From the NCBI GenBank assembly GCA_000499405.2, contig HG738137.1:2294001-2358000 (forward strand): DNA of 64,000 nt, written 5' to 3'. The position numbers were made by a program, and so were the translations under genes. This document shows positions 1-15,200 of this stretch, piece after piece (position 1 is the first letter of the stretch; each line of letters begins with the position of its first letter). The notes beneath the pieces are model-generated. The model worked only from the letters and a program-made list of their open reading frames with translations. It was not told the DNA's origin and ran no database searches. The stretch comes from Onchocerca volvulus (lineage: Eukaryota; Nematoda; Chromadorea; Rhabditida; Onchocercidae).

Positions 1-1868
1 CAATCGAAGTATAAAACATGACTACATGTTTTTCTATCAGTAGTGCTGTAATTTAAAAATTAAGCGGATATGAATAATGAACTTCTACGTAGATTACCAT
101 GAAATTTGATCTATTATTAAACATTTCTTCCTCTTCACAAGCATGCAAAAAGCATTCATTCGCTTACGTTTTCTCTTCGTCCTTGTGCCAATTATTATGT
201 GAGAAATGAGTCGTATCTTCTGATATATTTCATTGAAAAAACTCCGCTCGCAAACTCTGATATATTTCGTCAATTATAAATTCATCATTCTTCTGTAGTT
301 ATTGTAATACGAATTTGAATGCTCACTATTTGTGTCAAATTTTAAGAATAATTTGTACAAAACAGTACAAAATCGTACACTACAGATTTTCAAACTCGGA
401 AAATATTCTCACAAAGCAAAATTTAAATCCATTTTAAAATCGATTGAATTTCAAAAAAATTCATGTTGAAGGAATACTACATGTAGATCCTATCTAAATG
501 AAAGAATAAATCTTTATCCATCGAAATTAAAGAGAAGAATTGGAAAAAATTTTTTTGAAAAGTTCTTGTAAATTTCGGGAACATTTCGCTTGAATTTTGG
601 TGCCTAGCATCATTCTCTTTCTGTTCTGTTGAATTTTCATTCTTGCTTGTTTATTTTATTGGAATTTTTTTATTTTTCTTGTAAGTCAATAATAGTCCGT
701 TATCAAAAACAATTTTTAAGAAGAATTAGAATAAAATCTTCGAAAAATTCCAAATAAATTTTTAAGAAAAATCCAAAAGATTTATTCTGTTTAAACTTTA
801 AATTTGTGAATATTTTAGTAAGATGAAAAAAGCAAATAATTCTTTGTTCAAATAATTTTCCTTTGACATTCCTTTTGAAATAATAGAAAACAGTAATACA
901 GAAGAAACTGCTTAAATTTTCGAGTAAATAATATTAGTTGTGGAAAGTGGAATTGTAAATCTTCCCGTTAATAAATAATGTCGGAAATAAATGGTAAATA
1001 GTTGAATTTTCTACCTGCGATACATTACGAATTTCATTGACATTTGGCGATGCGGCAGTTTTCTTGTAAATTGTATTGACTAAATACAAGTTCTTTAATC
1101 CGAACTATCAAGAATCTATCAACTCATTTATTTGAAATTGCACTCATCTATTTGGAAGTTCAATTATAAATAGTTTTCAGCACAAGTCATAACAATAGTA
1201 ATGGAAATCGTTATCAGTTTAATTATATCTAATGATCTCTATTTATAATAGGAAAACTGATGAAACAATGCACTGAGTCGCAGCTATTTGCATTTGCAAG
1301 TATAGCAAGGAAACGAATTTGTTTGAAGATTTGCTACGATTTCATTTAATATGGCATAAAAAACAACAACACTTTCATCTCTTTTCTACATTGTTACCAA
1401 TTGATGAAAATTAGAATGAATATGATATCTCATTCACATAACAGTATGACACATATCCATAATGTAAAATGATGGCTACAAAAGTAATGGCAAAGTGTTG
1501 AATTTTACTTCAAGAATTTCTAACTGAAATATGAGTATATCTGCAGTAACTATCCAACAAATACTTTTCGTGCATAAGTTCATGTAAAAGCTCATATTAA
1601 ACTTGATAGATTACGACAACAAAAATTGTTTTCAAACATTGAACTGTTCTGTTTATTCATTTCGTTGATATCCGTACGCGTGTCTTTTATCTTGCCTGAT
1701 AATTTCGGCACATGTATTGCGCCTTTCGACATGATCATCTGGCACTATCCTGTAATAAGCTGTTCAGATTATCATCTTGAAGACATAAAATTTGTGTGGT
1801 AAAATATGATCAAACTAAACCTTGTTCATCAAGGATTAGTAAAGTTTTTTATAAAATAATCTCTTCAG
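1..1868. other. Non-coding 5' flank, probably a large intron of the anc-1-like gene
   Basis: I see no supported exon here on either strand. The first recognisable exon (1869) starts directly at an acceptor and already encodes the middle of a CH domain. The residues that should precede it (the N-terminal CH1 helix) are not found in this stretch, so the earlier exon and start codon probably lie left of the window. The sequence is AT-rich with short T and A runs. Confidence 0.6.
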
Positions 1869-3778
1869 CACAGTTCATCAGAGCTGGTGGAAGACCTATT
1901 TGAAGATCTCAAAGATGGCGTGTTATTATGTCATCTTATCGAAGTTCTTACCGGTGAAGCATTGGTATGTCTTTATGTTCCTGAATATTCGATTATATAA
2001 TAAGAGAATGATCAAAAACCTATTGTAACCCAGTTTCTCAAAAATAGATATCAATTATGCTTTTGTGAAGAAAGTTCCGATTCATTATAAATATAATGAA
2101 TCTGATGAAAATTAAAGATATGAAATTATGCGAATGAAATTCATGGTTTGGTCAGTGCAATCTTTTTCTTATTCAGTGCTTGATAGCACTGTGAAATGAA
2201 TAAGAAGCAAATTAAAAGGAGATAAAATTTCACACTATGCTGAAATTCATTTTTAAATCAGCATCATCTTAGAATCTTTGAGAAGGCAAATTGATTTATC
2301 GATTGAATTTTGAAATCTTTAACACTAATAATATCTGCTCGTCATGTATTCTTGAATTTTCGGAGATTTTTAAATGAAAAACCAATGAAATTTCAAAATT
2401 TTTAGCCAGTTAATAAGGCGAAAGAATCAAAACGGGTACACCATATCAGCAATTTAACAACAGCATTAATGGCTTTGCGACGTCGCGGTCTTGATTTGGT
2501 CAACAATAATCCAACAGATATAGCCAATGGAAATCCTCGAATAATTTGTGGTCTCATTTGGCAGATGATTCTCCATTTCCAAGTAAAAAAACCTAGTTTT
2601 ATGAAAATTCCTGAAAAAATGTTCTATTTGCCAAGTGTCTTTCAATTGAATTTAAAAGTATGTGATGACTCATTCTTTCTTTTTGCACATAAGTTCTTAC
2701 AGATTGAAAACAATGTTCAATTGTTGAAAGAATGGGGATTTGAACTAGAATTGGCTAACAGTCCATCAACGTCTAACATTGAAAACGGAAGTAGTCCTTT
2801 CAACAAATCACCATACCAATTACATATTGGACGTCTGAAAGTGCCTGTTGATCGTGTAGTATTACGATGGGTAAATGCGCAGCTTGCAAGGTATTTCAAA
2901 AATTGATTGATTTTTTCAAAGCATTTTTTTTTTCTGTTCGTATATTTGAATTGGTTCAAAATGATTTTTGGTCAGTCTTAATTTGAACAAGAAAGCGAAA
3001 GGCAAATGTTTCAAAATTGCAAATTTTGCAAATTTCCGTAGATGAGATAATTTGAGAAAAAAAATTGGAGGACGCAAAATCGAACGAAGAAGTCCAGAAG
3101 TATGACTGCGATCAAAAAAATAAAAGGAGAAGTAACTCGAAGACAGTGTATCGAAAATTGAGTGAAACATATATATAATATCTTTTTAGACCTTATAACA
3201 TAAATCTGACTGATATGGATAAAAGTTGGCGTGATGGGATTGCTTTCAACGCTCTGATACATCGCATAAAGCCCGAACTGATTGACATGGATATCGTACA
3301 TCAAAACACTCCAAAAGCGAATCTTGAACAGGTTAATAAAATTTACGCAGTGAATTTGCAACGTAGGATTGAAAATTGGAATTTTAAATCTTTTGAAACT
3401 AATAGTAATTCATTCCTCTATAAATTCCTTTAATTCTCAATATTACATTAAGTGTTCATTTCTTAATGCATTTTTGCTTACAACTGATCCTACTACTCAT
3501 AAGCATGAATAATAGTAATAAGAAAATTTCAGGCATTTCGACTAGCAAAGGAACATTTGCATATACGACCATTATTAGATGTAGAGGATATGTTGCATGA
3601 TAAATCAGATAAACGATCTGTGATTACCTACGTATCACAATTCATTCGTACCCTAAAACACCTCCGACCGATCGCTACATGTCCAATGATTGAAGAGCAT
3701 TCATTAATTTCCTGGATGGAAGATACCTTGAACATCTTGAGGTCTTCTATTGCTGTACCACTTTATGATCAGTATCAG
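1869..3778 (+). other. anc-1: Tandem CH (actin-binding) module of the anc-1-like gene
   Basis: There are five exons: 1869-1964, 2406-2582, 2703-2890, 3190-3331 and 3533-3778. The first two encode most of CH1. They carry the typical LKDGVLLCHLIEVLTG helix, then the HHISNLTTAL helix, a GNPRIICGLIWQMILHFQ segment and its DIANGNP turn. Exons 3 to 5 span a serine/asparagine-rich linker and CH2, recognisable by LRWVNAQL, SWRDGIAFNALIHRIKPELID and the final VITYVSQFIRTLKHL helix. Two CH domains in series are the classical actin-binding domain of spectrin-superfamily proteins. The N-terminal helix of CH1 is missing from the window. All phases join without a stop. Confidence 0.93.
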
Positions 3779-6157
3779 GTAACTGTGAAAATTCGTTTTG
3801 GCAAATTGCTAGCTTAAAATATAATCGATAGCTACTGATTGATTACCATGCACGGTTGAAGATATCTCGAGCATCTTAAGGTCATTTAATGATACTGAAA
3901 AGTTTGAAATTAGTATTTTTTTTCTACAGAAATTGTATTTATTAGGCATTGCTTATGTAACTATCGTCTAATTTTCAACATTTTTCATTCTGAATTTTAA
4001 AAATGTAACCGCCATCATTTAACACAGTACATAAATTTTTGCTAAAATTATTTATTTGAGCTTTATTATAACAGCTGTAACAGGTATATTATTTGCATTA
4101 AATTCAATTCTTAATTACGTATATATTGCAGATTTATCTATCATTACGAAAACAATATTTTGAGCATCGCAGTGCGTACTATTCACTTCGCGAACATGCC
4201 AGTAGATTACCAGAAAGTGAATGGAATCAGATTGAGGCCAAGTAAGCTTACACTTATTGTTAATATAAAAATCAAGAAGACTTATTAAATATCATTTTGC
4301 AGCTCAAGAGCGTGAAAGGAAGATGTAACCATTGGCTGATTTGAAAAATCAATACATTTATCCTTCTAGTGAAAGCATAATTCTTAGAATCAAAATTCTT
4401 GGCGAGTTCAGATTTGCATAGATATTTACTAATTTGACAAAAATATATTGAAGCCTGAATAATAATAGGAAAGAACATTCATATATAACACTGTATATTT
4501 TGCAGAAATATTCTGATTGCAGTTTTGATTGGAAAAATCCCATTCATTTCCCGTTTTTATTGATAAAAAATAGCATTTTAATGATATGTGATAAATGAAT
4601 TAAGTAAAATCGATATCCTTCTATCCTTTTGATGTTTTATTTTTGTTGATGTATTTCAGACTCACATTATTAATTGAAGTGAGCTTAGATCTTTTTTAGA
4701 TTTATGAATAGAAGTATTCATTTCATTTGATAAAGTGTTGTTCGTTACTTGAAGTTTCAATAAGCCAAAAGTGACCGGAACAAAATGTTGGTTAAAAGCT
4801 TAGAAATTTAGTTTCCTATGAGATAAGATTGTACGTATGGCTAATATTGAAAGTAAATTAATAAACTAAAATAAAAGAAATGAGTGATTTTTATAAAAAA
4901 GCAGTTTTAGTTGTTGAAACAGTTCTCCAAAAAAGGTACCACTTTAATGATAGTTGATAAAATACTACCTGAATACTATAAACATGACCACCAGAATAAA
5001 GTCCTCATTGCTTGATTTTGCTAATTACCTTAGCATCAAATAGTTTGGAAAATTGTTTAAATCAGGCAGTTTCGTAAAACTATGGTTTTTATAGTTACTA
5101 ACAAAAATGAAATTCATTTCTTGAAAATTTTTCACAAAAATACTGTTATTTCTCTATTTGTGTATATTTGAAATCAGTCTTTAAAATTAGAAATGGAATA
5201 TTTTATATTTTACGGCATATAACTTCCTGTTACTTTTATTGCGTGGCAATAAAAATTCTGGTGACAAACTGAAATGAATTTACATTTCCAAAATAGCTTT
5301 GGAAAACAATTTTTGTAGAACAGAAAAAAGAAAGAAAAAAGATATTGGCTTAGATGAAGGTAAACTGAATTAAGCATCCGTTACTTTCAAAAATCGCTGC
5401 TAGTAAATAGATATACAAGTACTGCCATAATTGGATGATCGGTTCTTCTAATCGAAAGCCTTAAACATTTCACGCTTTCATTCTCTTACTTTAAGAGCTT
5501 TTCAAAATGTTACCTAGCACTCTTAATCACAATTTCAAGATAAATGATTTTGATCTTAAATATTCAAAAGTTTTCGCGGAAAATAAATGTTGTAGAAATA
5601 TCATTTGCAGCTGGAAAAGGATCAGAGATCTATTGGAAGATTGGAGTCATAGGCTAGAAGGTGAACTACCTGGTAAATTGTCTGAATTGGTGCAATGGTT
5701 GTGTATCTCAGAACAAATAATACAAAATCCAGTGGACATACGGGTGAACGATGCACAGTTGTCATTGTCCAATATCAATGAATCAATTAGCCATCATAAG
5801 GTTTCTAAATTCTTCCAATATAGACAAGTGCTTTTTTTGCATACTTTTTATACTAAAATTACAGCTATATCCTAACAACAGTAAGTAAATAAATAAATAT
5901 ATTATTTTTTTTATCATTATTATTATTAAATAAGTAAAACCAATTCAAAAACTAGAAGCTAATTCAGAAAAAATAAAATAAAAGATCAATTCAAAACAGC
6001 AGAAAAAAAAAAAAAAAAGTAGTTTACTATTTTACGTTCTCTTCGAGTTTTGATTATGTTACGTTTTGAATATCTAATCTTAATTTTTTTTTTCCCTATG
6101 TTTAGGCCTTGAGCTTGTGTTTGCAAAAAAAAACGATTTTTTTTGGATATGAATCGA

Positions 6158-6217
<60 letters not shown>

Positions 6218-9200
6218 TTTCCTTCTTTTAAACACCAGCTCCTTTCTTTTGTAGCTTGTTTGTTTGTTTATCGTTTTGAGTTTGTTTATGATTTTTTTTA
6301 AAGCGCATTTTCGATTTTGGTTTCGAGAAAAGAATTATTTTGTTTTTGTTTTTTAATTGTCATTTTTTGATATATAACTTACTTTCAAATTTCGTTGAGA
6401 ACATTCGAGTTTGGTTAGATATCTTTAGACAAATATTCGTAGGTAACAAAAGTCCTTAAATAGCCTTTCGAGACATTTACGCCTTCATCGTGTGCTTGTG
6501 TTAAGGAACATTTTCTACAGATTCACTTCTCGGAATTTCCTTACCGATCGGAACAGTTCCAGTCCATCTATCTTAGCCGACGAGTAGACGAACGCGAAGT
6601 TGCCGTTGAATTGTTAGAACCGTTAAAGATTCGATTCAACATTCTAGCAAGTACAACCCCTTGTCGTTTGCAATATCTTTATCGAATACAAGCATACTAT
6701 CAACTTCTTTCTGATGCAGACGCCTTGAATCAGAAGATGGAACGCTGGAAATCTAGTGATTCAGCTACTGCTATTCAAAAGTCCATTAAAGAATACAAGG
6801 TATTCTGAGTTTTCGTGAAATTCACTTTTCTATTTCTTATTTTTTAAATTTGTTTATAGCTTCTGACCGTATTTCTGTTTCAAATATTTATTCATTTGAA
6901 GCTGATCTGAATTCATTTTTCAAAATTTTAGATGGAAGCAGACAGCGCTCCAGCGAAGAAATTCAGAAGACTTCTTACACGTATAAAAGAAGTTTATAGT
7001 GAAAGTATTGTTTTTTTTGTTTCTTTTTTTTTTTTTCTTTTTTTTTTGTCTGTCCTTCTTAGAAACTTGTCAAGATCGAATGAGTAAATTGAATGGGAAA
7101 AGTTGTAGCAGACTGTTAAAGAAGTCGAAATTTTCATTTTTACATTATCTTCTTTTGCATATTCTCTTTGGATTAATATGGATTGCTTTCCACTTTTTCG
7201 ATTTCATCGAAACATTTATAACTGTGTTGGTCTTATAAGTGCCATCGAAAATTACAGATGTTTGAGTTGCTGTTTCCAACAGTTGTAGATCTTTGAGTTC
7301 CGTCTTTACTTAAAATCTGAATTGATCCAAGCAGTTTTTCTTTTTTTTTTTTGAATTTTAGCTTCCGCAGAAGAAAGTGATTGCGTTATGAAGCAATGCG
7401 AAGATACATCATTGGAAACCGTAGAAAAATTTCAGCAACTGAAACCGCATCTGGAAGAACTTTTCAAATTTTGGCGTGAATTTGAAAATACTGTCGCTAA
7501 GGTTGCCCAAAATTATTTAAGTTTTGAAAGTTCAGTTTAAAAACGAGAAATCTAAAGAAAAATTTGAATTTCGAATTTTTCTGTGATTTCAAATCTTAAC
7601 TGTTGGGACTTTTATGGAAACTCTTCAGTTTTTTTCTAGATTGAAGAAAGAATCACACGTTCGGAGCGGGAGAAACGCAATCTGGTCGATGAAAATGGCA
7701 AAGAGTTGTTGCGACACTGCGAGAAGATTCACGATGACATCGCTAGATTTGCAAATGATCAAGTACAACAAGTTATCAGCAACCGTCTTTCTGAACTGAA
7801 AAGGCGTATAAACGACATAAATCGAGTATATTCTTGAATACTTCTTGAATTTTGCAATATATATACTTTAAATTATTGTACAAGACACAACTTGGTTTTT
7901 GTTATCCGTCATTTCGATACTTACTTAATTTATGGAATTCAATAATTTATGATATTTTCTGGATAGCATTTGACCGATTTGCAGGTTTTCTTTTCCTCTG
8001 TATCCTACAAATTTCGCTACTTTGTTGGTATTCTTTTATTGTGGAATTGCAGAAAATTCCAACAAAAGCGGCATTGGCTCTTCAAGGAAATACATTATCG
8101 GAAAAACGAACCAAGATTATATTACCAAGTGGTGAAAATATTGCTGCTCCGGCATTAGATAAACAAGACTTCGGACACAGTCTTCTTCAGAAGTGGCTTA
8201 TCATGGCTCGCCAACAAATGTCCATTGTTGTCACTGATTCGAATACTTTAAAACAAGCGATTAATCAAGTGGCGGTTGGTACTTTTGGATATTATTATTA
8301 AGATCCTTATAATTTTTGGAATAAATAATTTCACTATATAAGATTGTTATAATTTAATTAGTTTTGGTTTAAAAATTTACGGCACTGTATTATGCTATGT
8401 GCGCAGCAGTAACATGGTGATAATAGTAACTGGTATTAATTTTTTTTTTTACGTTTATCATTTATTATTTGCTTTAGAATTGTCTTCGCGAAGTTCAAGG
8501 AGTGGAAAATGAACGGATGGCATTGCTGAAGACACGTGCTGCAAGCGGTGAACAAAATATAGGCGAATATCGCAAACTGCGTTCCGACTTGCAAATTCTA
8601 TTGCAACATATGAAGAATGTTCAACCTTTGTTTTTATCATTTGACAAAAGTTACAGTAATCTTCTGAATCGGCTCAATAACCAAGTGTGGATTTTTTTCT
8701 TCTCAGACTCATATTATCTGATTCTTGAGCAAAATCTTGATTGCAGATATGACTTATGACTAGCATATTTTAAATGCATTTTCTAAATCACTGAATAAAT
8801 TATGATTTTATTTGATCATTGTCTGATTTTTCAACTGTAGTTTTTTCCGTGAATTCAAAGTTTTCTAGGGCGATGAAAGCGAAAGTGAGGAAAATAAGAA
8901 ACTTGATGTAATTAGTCACATGACATTCTTATTGGAAACTTTATCACGAAATGAATATAGAGAATGGATCGATTGTGACTATTTGCAGCATCGGCTCGAT
9001 GAATTAAAGCACAGAATGAAGGTTCAATAATTTTGCCGCATAATTTTTATCTAGACGTTTATTGCATTGTAATAAATTATAGCGAAAAATTTGAAATAGG
9101 TGATATCTAAAATATATAGCTTGCCATATTTCATAATCATTCTGATCGAAGTGAAAAGTAAGTTTAAAGCGAACTTATCAGAAATTTTCAAAAAAATTAA

Positions 9201-12200
9201 GCTTAGTGCTCATACTATTTAACATGATTCAGACTGATATTTTCTCTTCATCTAATGCTATTAGTACTATTATTTCAGAAATAAAAAGCTATTGTGATGT
9301 AATAATTTTAGCTGGAAAATATAAGACATTTAGTTCACTTCACTTTTTAGTACTTTCCTTAGTTTTATATCAGTAATTATAAATTCACAATTGGAATAAA
9401 GTGTATGTATTTTGTAAGTGCGCAAAAATTCTTAAACTAATTTTTTTTTTTTTTTTTGGAAAGTAAAAAGGGCGAGTTCCTTGACGCTCGGTAATATTTC
9501 ATTAAATCAGTTTCCTTCAAGGTTCGAAGATTAATAATTAAAAAAAGTGAAAATAGCCCTATCAAAGTAGTTTCTTTTTTTTTTCTTTTTTTTAATTTTC
9601 TTTTCTTCCAGGAAAAAAAAGAGCAACTTCTACAGTCGACAGAATTATGCAGAATTGCGGTGATTTTTTTTACTATGAAATTGATTTTTCCAATTCGGAA
9701 TTGCCGTTCTATCCCTTAAATTAGTCTCTTTTAGCTTAAATCTAATTTAAATAAAATTTGAAAAATTTATGTCAAAATGAAAGAAGTTTTCAATTCAAAA
9801 AAAAGGAACAGATTTTAAAGATGTATATTTATGCTGAATATTTTTAAAATTTGAATTCCTTAAGGATTAAGGCTTTTTACTGTCCTTAAGGGTTTTTCGC
9901 AAGTTTTGAAACAATTGGATATAATTGTTGCTTTGAGTATTATTTAATCGGGGAATAAGTGGAATTTTCGGATTTTTACACGAATTTTCTGCATGGAAAA
10001 TTTCGTCAGAATATTAAATATGCTGGCAATAACTTTTGAAATGAAAAAATTTCAGCAAGAAGAGCAATTTATTAATTGTCATAAGTCCCTTCTCTGATAA
10101 ATAATGTAAAATATAGGAGTAGGCATCAAAACAGTTCTTCGCAAATAATTTATTAGTAGCAGTGATAGTCTGAATTCTTTTGGATCTTTCCCCACTGCAT
10201 CTCTTTCCTCTATTTTTGGACATTATTGATTTTAATTTCTTTTTTTAAAATAAAATTCTTGGATGGCGAAATGTCAGACATTCATTCATTTTCAGACATC
10301 CATTTATTTTTTTACACTCTCTTTTGTTCTTTTCCATTCGAAACTAACTTTTACTTGAAAAACTTGTGCTTTATAATATATAGGGAAGTAAAGTAAGGAA
10401 GAGAAAGGAAAAAGGGGAAAAAGAGATTTGAGATGATTATTTCTAAGGCTGGAAAATAATAAAGACTGTTTACTCGGCATGTTACAAAAATGGATGTGAA
10501 AGCATGAACAGCCCACGAGAGATATCTTCATTAGTGAGACCTATTATCTTATTTTTGGGACTTCAATTTGATTAATTATCAAATAACTCTCGAATTTTTT
10601 TCTAGAATTTGGTTTTAGATTTGATTTTATATATCTTTTTTTTTTTTCTTTTTTGCTGTTTATGAATTGTTCTTTTGAACATCTGTTACAAAATATTTGA
10701 AAAAGAAATTTCTTTTTTAAAGTTGTCTATAATTTAACATTGATAAGTCATCTGCTTTTTCACAGTCAGCTGTTGGAATTGAAAAACTTTGAAAAAAATT
10801 GAGATCTTGTCTTCATCCTAATTTCATGATTTAAAAAAAAATTCAATTTTCAGACTGGAACAACAGCGCTAACCAAGAAGCAGAAACTTCTGGAACAGTC
10901 TTTAGAAAGTTTGTCAGATATTAAAATCTGGATGGATAGCATCGCCGAAGTCGACTCCCAACTAGAAGTCATTTGCTCAGCAGCCAGCAGTACTTCTATA
11001 CTTGTGTCCGATGATTTCAAGAATGAGAAAGAAAGGCTTGAGAAAGAATGGCATCAAAAAACAGAAACCATTAGCCAACTGCAAACGATTCATGACACAA
11101 TCGGAATACTTCAGAACAAACTGGCCGAAAATCCAAGTTTGTCGGAATTAGTGTTATTGGATACGGAAATTGACAGACTAAGTCGACAGTGCATGAATAT
11201 CGTCGATCCTAGCGTCATAAGCCTTCGAAATTATTATCAGAAGAAAATTGAGGAGGAACTCTGTACAATCGTTACAGAATCGTTGTCTAGGGCGGAGCGG
11301 CAGATCACAGAGTTGTCGATGGCTGATGAAACGGATGTGCGGCGTGCTGTTGACATTCTTCAGGTCTGTTATATTTTTGTTATGTGTGTATGGTGAATGT
11401 GTGTTATGTATGTGTTTGTTTCGATTCAGTTTTTCGTAACACTTTTTAACAAGATATCGCACCAAATGACTGCCTGTTCAACCTTTAAATTGATAGCGAA
11501 TTACTGATACCTGATTGTGAAATTAGATAGTGTTCCAAGATTCACTTTTGAAAGCTCCTAGGAAATCGAAATACTTTCACATATTATTGGTCAGATGAAA
11601 TCAAGCCTTTCCTATAGATCGATTACTGCGATGGTATTTCTGAAATAGAATTTAGATGAATGAAAATTGAGTGAAAGTAAAGGAATGAGATATGAATTGT
11701 TGAAAAATACGTAAATGAGAAATAAATTAAGTTATTTATCTTTATATTACTAGTTTATGTAAAATCATTCGTAGATTTGACCTTTCAGTTCAAATATAGT
11801 CTTGTTATTGGTAGTTTTTCATTTGTATATTTTAATGAAATTCTTTTAAGAATGACCGATTATTTACAGAAAATGGAGCCAGTTATTTCACGGTATTTAG
11901 TTCATGATGCCAGCATGTGCTTCCTCCTCTTATTAGTTATCCACATACTTGGATTACCTCTTAGTGCCAATTTTTTATTTTAAAATTAAGAAAATAAAGA
12001 CATGTAATTTGGTGTAGAAAATGATTTACAGAAATCTCTTAATCATAAAAATTTTATGTTAGAATTAATAATATAAAATACTGCACTCTTATAATTAAAA
12101 TCGAACAGATCGCAGGACTTTTTTTTTATCCTAATTATTTTATGTTTCTGGTTTCCGAAGTGGAGTTTTCCGATTTATAGCCAAATTTTCGGATTAAAAA

Positions 12201-15200
12201 TAGTTGGAAATTTGTAACAAAAAATCGCGAATGTTAGATTGATTATTTTTATTTAAAAATTGAAAAATAGGTGCTTCAAATGTAATATAGGATGTTCTAT
12301 TTGAGGCATATATCTATAAGATCGATAGTTTCAAGTTGAATAATTATTTTCAGTTGGGAATTTGAACAAAATATCTGTTAAAAATTGTTATAAGAAGCCT
12401 CATACTGGTCCTAAGCAAAATACTAATTCGCCAAGAAAATATAAATTTATTCACGCACTGCTGCAGGTAGATGAAGCATGTAATATATTGGAATCAGTTT
12501 ACTGGATTTTATAATTCAGCGTGGTATGATATTTATTGAAATCGTCTGTGAGCTTGTTAATGCAGCGTTGACGTTCTCTAGACTACTCCTATTATTCTTC
12601 CATTGCTTCCAGTGGGATGTATTTTTATTAGTTTCTTCCGCCTTATGTTTTTGCTTTTGAAGTGGCTGAATGTACATTCTATTGTTTCCATCAGTTTTTC
12701 AATTTGAACTGCAATTTTATTAGATCTCTTTATCAAAAAATGTGTCTTATTTAAATTTGAATTTAATATAGCATATGCATTCTGGAAGTAATATTTGTTG
12801 AAATATACCTAAATGTTATGAAATTCTGAACCATAAACGAGTAATCTTGAGAAAGGCCCAAAATTGTGACGGTAAGATCGATCGAAAGCAATGACTGACT
12901 TATTTCATATTTTTTGAGCTTGAAGAATAAATATTGACTGCTATATGCCTTAATACTTTTTGTCATACGACAAGAACTGGGTGGCATTTTTTCCTAAACT
13001 TTGGACCTTAATTTAAGCTTTGAAGTTTGCAACGAACACACTAGAGATTGATCATTTGTAGAATAGGGAAGTTCATATCCAAGCATATTTTACTTACGCG
13101 AAAGTTCGGCTGTCATTGTATAAAAACGAGGTAAGGAAAAAAAGTGGTTCTTTCAAAACTTGAACTTTTGCTGTGAGTGGTAGGAGAAATTAATGAAGTG
13201 CTATAGATCTTAGTACTTTTGCACTGCAACGTTGAAATCCTTTGCTATTCTATCCACTGATCAAAAAAGTGAAAATTTTTGAGCTTCAAAAATTAATTAG
13301 ATAACCTTATGTCTCAATTTTTAATTTTGAATTTGTGCATCCAATGAAAGATTCATAGCAATTTTAATGTTTGAGAAGTTGTTAGAGAAAGGAACGGATA
13401 GACTGAAGTATCTTTAACTTTTTCAATTTTGAGTAGTTCTGAATTATTTCTTTGTAGTAAATATTGCAAATATTTACCACGACGAAATTATTTATCTCAG
13501 AAAAAAAAAATTTTTTTTAAAAAATATAAAATGTCAGAACTACTGACTCATTTTTCCTCATTAATATGAAATTTCCGTTAAATTCAGGTTTAGCTTCAAA
13601 CGAGGAGATTTCCGCAATTGAAAGATGATATCTTTTGCTGGGAAACTGCATATGATGCAGCTTCTGAATTTTTTGTTTTTCGTTTTTTTCTTTTTCTTTT
13701 TTTTTTTTGTTTTTTTTTAACTCCGAAACATTTTTACTTGGAAAGACATTTGCTAATATTTATGAATACTTCATTGCTTTCCTCCATTCAGCTCAGCTTT
13801 TCTTCTCTTCTCGCCATTCATCTTATTTCTTAAAAAAAAAAGATTTTCGGATGTCGAGGCTATTTTTTCTGCACTGTTTCGTTTCAAATTTCTTTTAATG
13901 AAGAAATTTACGAATTTTTTTTTCGAGACGGACAGTAATGTTGTTGAAATCTGTTTCTCATTACAGTCTGTATTCGAATACTCTTATTTATTATTTTTTT
14001 TTTGTACTATTCCCATGTCTATTTTCAGGATTACCAACAAGAGGCACAAAAAATATTAAGTGACAAGCCAGCGCTTTCAGAACTTCTTGTAACAGTTAAG
14101 GAAACCCAAAAAATCTTAGAAGCAAAAATGGATCTCTTTACTGGCCTACAGCATTTCTATGAAACATTAAATGCCATTAAACAAGAAAACGAACAGTGGA
14201 ATTCGATCACATCACAACAGGTTTCTCTAAAAGCAAATTTTTGAAAATTTTTGTTAATACGTTACTCAAATTTATTATCCATTTCATCGGTCGTTTATGT
14301 GATATATTTTCTGCTAAGATTTTTTTTTTTTTTTAATTTCATGAGAAATTAAAAATTTCATCATAGAGTTTTTTTAAGCGCTGTAGAATTTTTTTCCCAA
14401 GTTTTGGGTTTTTACCAAATTGCGGGAACGTTATCAGTTGCTATCTCTGATAAAATACATTGTAGTTTAAAATGTTACTTTTTTTGTTCTCGGTATGTCC
14501 TGGTTAACACATCAGATATTATATGCTTACTTAACACAGAATTCAAAAATTCGAAATAGATTACAACATATTCACATGTAGTTTGCGATAGAACCACTTC
14601 CATGCAAAGAGCAAATAATGAAGCTAATTTTGAATGTTAAACCAATTTTGAGTATCTGATTTTTGGGATTTCCAACAACTCCGAATTAAAAAGTCGCTTT
14701 TATACCAAGTAAAAGGATGTTTATTCCGTATTTTAATTTGTAATAATTGCATTTATTATTATGGCCGACCATTCAATTCAAGTTTTCCGGAAGGACGGAA
14801 GAAGCTCATTGGGAATAATTGCTTGACAAAAGCGATAAAAGGAAATTTATTGTATTAATGCAAAAATTTCAGATCGAAGGAATATGCATAAGGCTTGAAG
14901 AACTTTTAAAACTTGTTGAAAACGAATGTGCACCTGAAGCGAATACTTTATGCTCGCAATTTGAATCTATTCAATCATCTTTTTTTCAATTAGAATGTGA
15001 TCGAATTAAAGAAAAGTTCGATTTTCTTTTTTTTTTTTGGAAATTTTACAGGACTACTGGATGAATTCCTGAATTTGCAGTAGAAGCTAAGTTTGTCGTT
15101 ATACATATTATTTCTATTTATAGACTGCGAGTTCTTATATTGCAATTGGACAAATTGGTGGATTTGATGGCAAAACGAAAAATTCTTCTACTTAAATGTA

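Noticed and set aside
3011..3361. 116-codon hydrophobic minus-strand frame overlapping the CH2 exon
   Set aside because: It overlaps a firm CH2-domain exon on the opposite strand plus AT-rich intron, and is Phe/Ile/Cys-rich with no motif.
11873..11895. Candidate exon after TATTTACAG near 11870
   Set aside because: It would end in phase 2 and cannot join the phase-0 exon at 14029 without another unseen exon.
12468..12497. Possible 30-bp microexon (VDEACNILES) in the 2.7-kb anc-1-like intron
   Set aside because: The acceptor lacks a pyrimidine tract and the peptide is too short to judge. It is not needed for phase.
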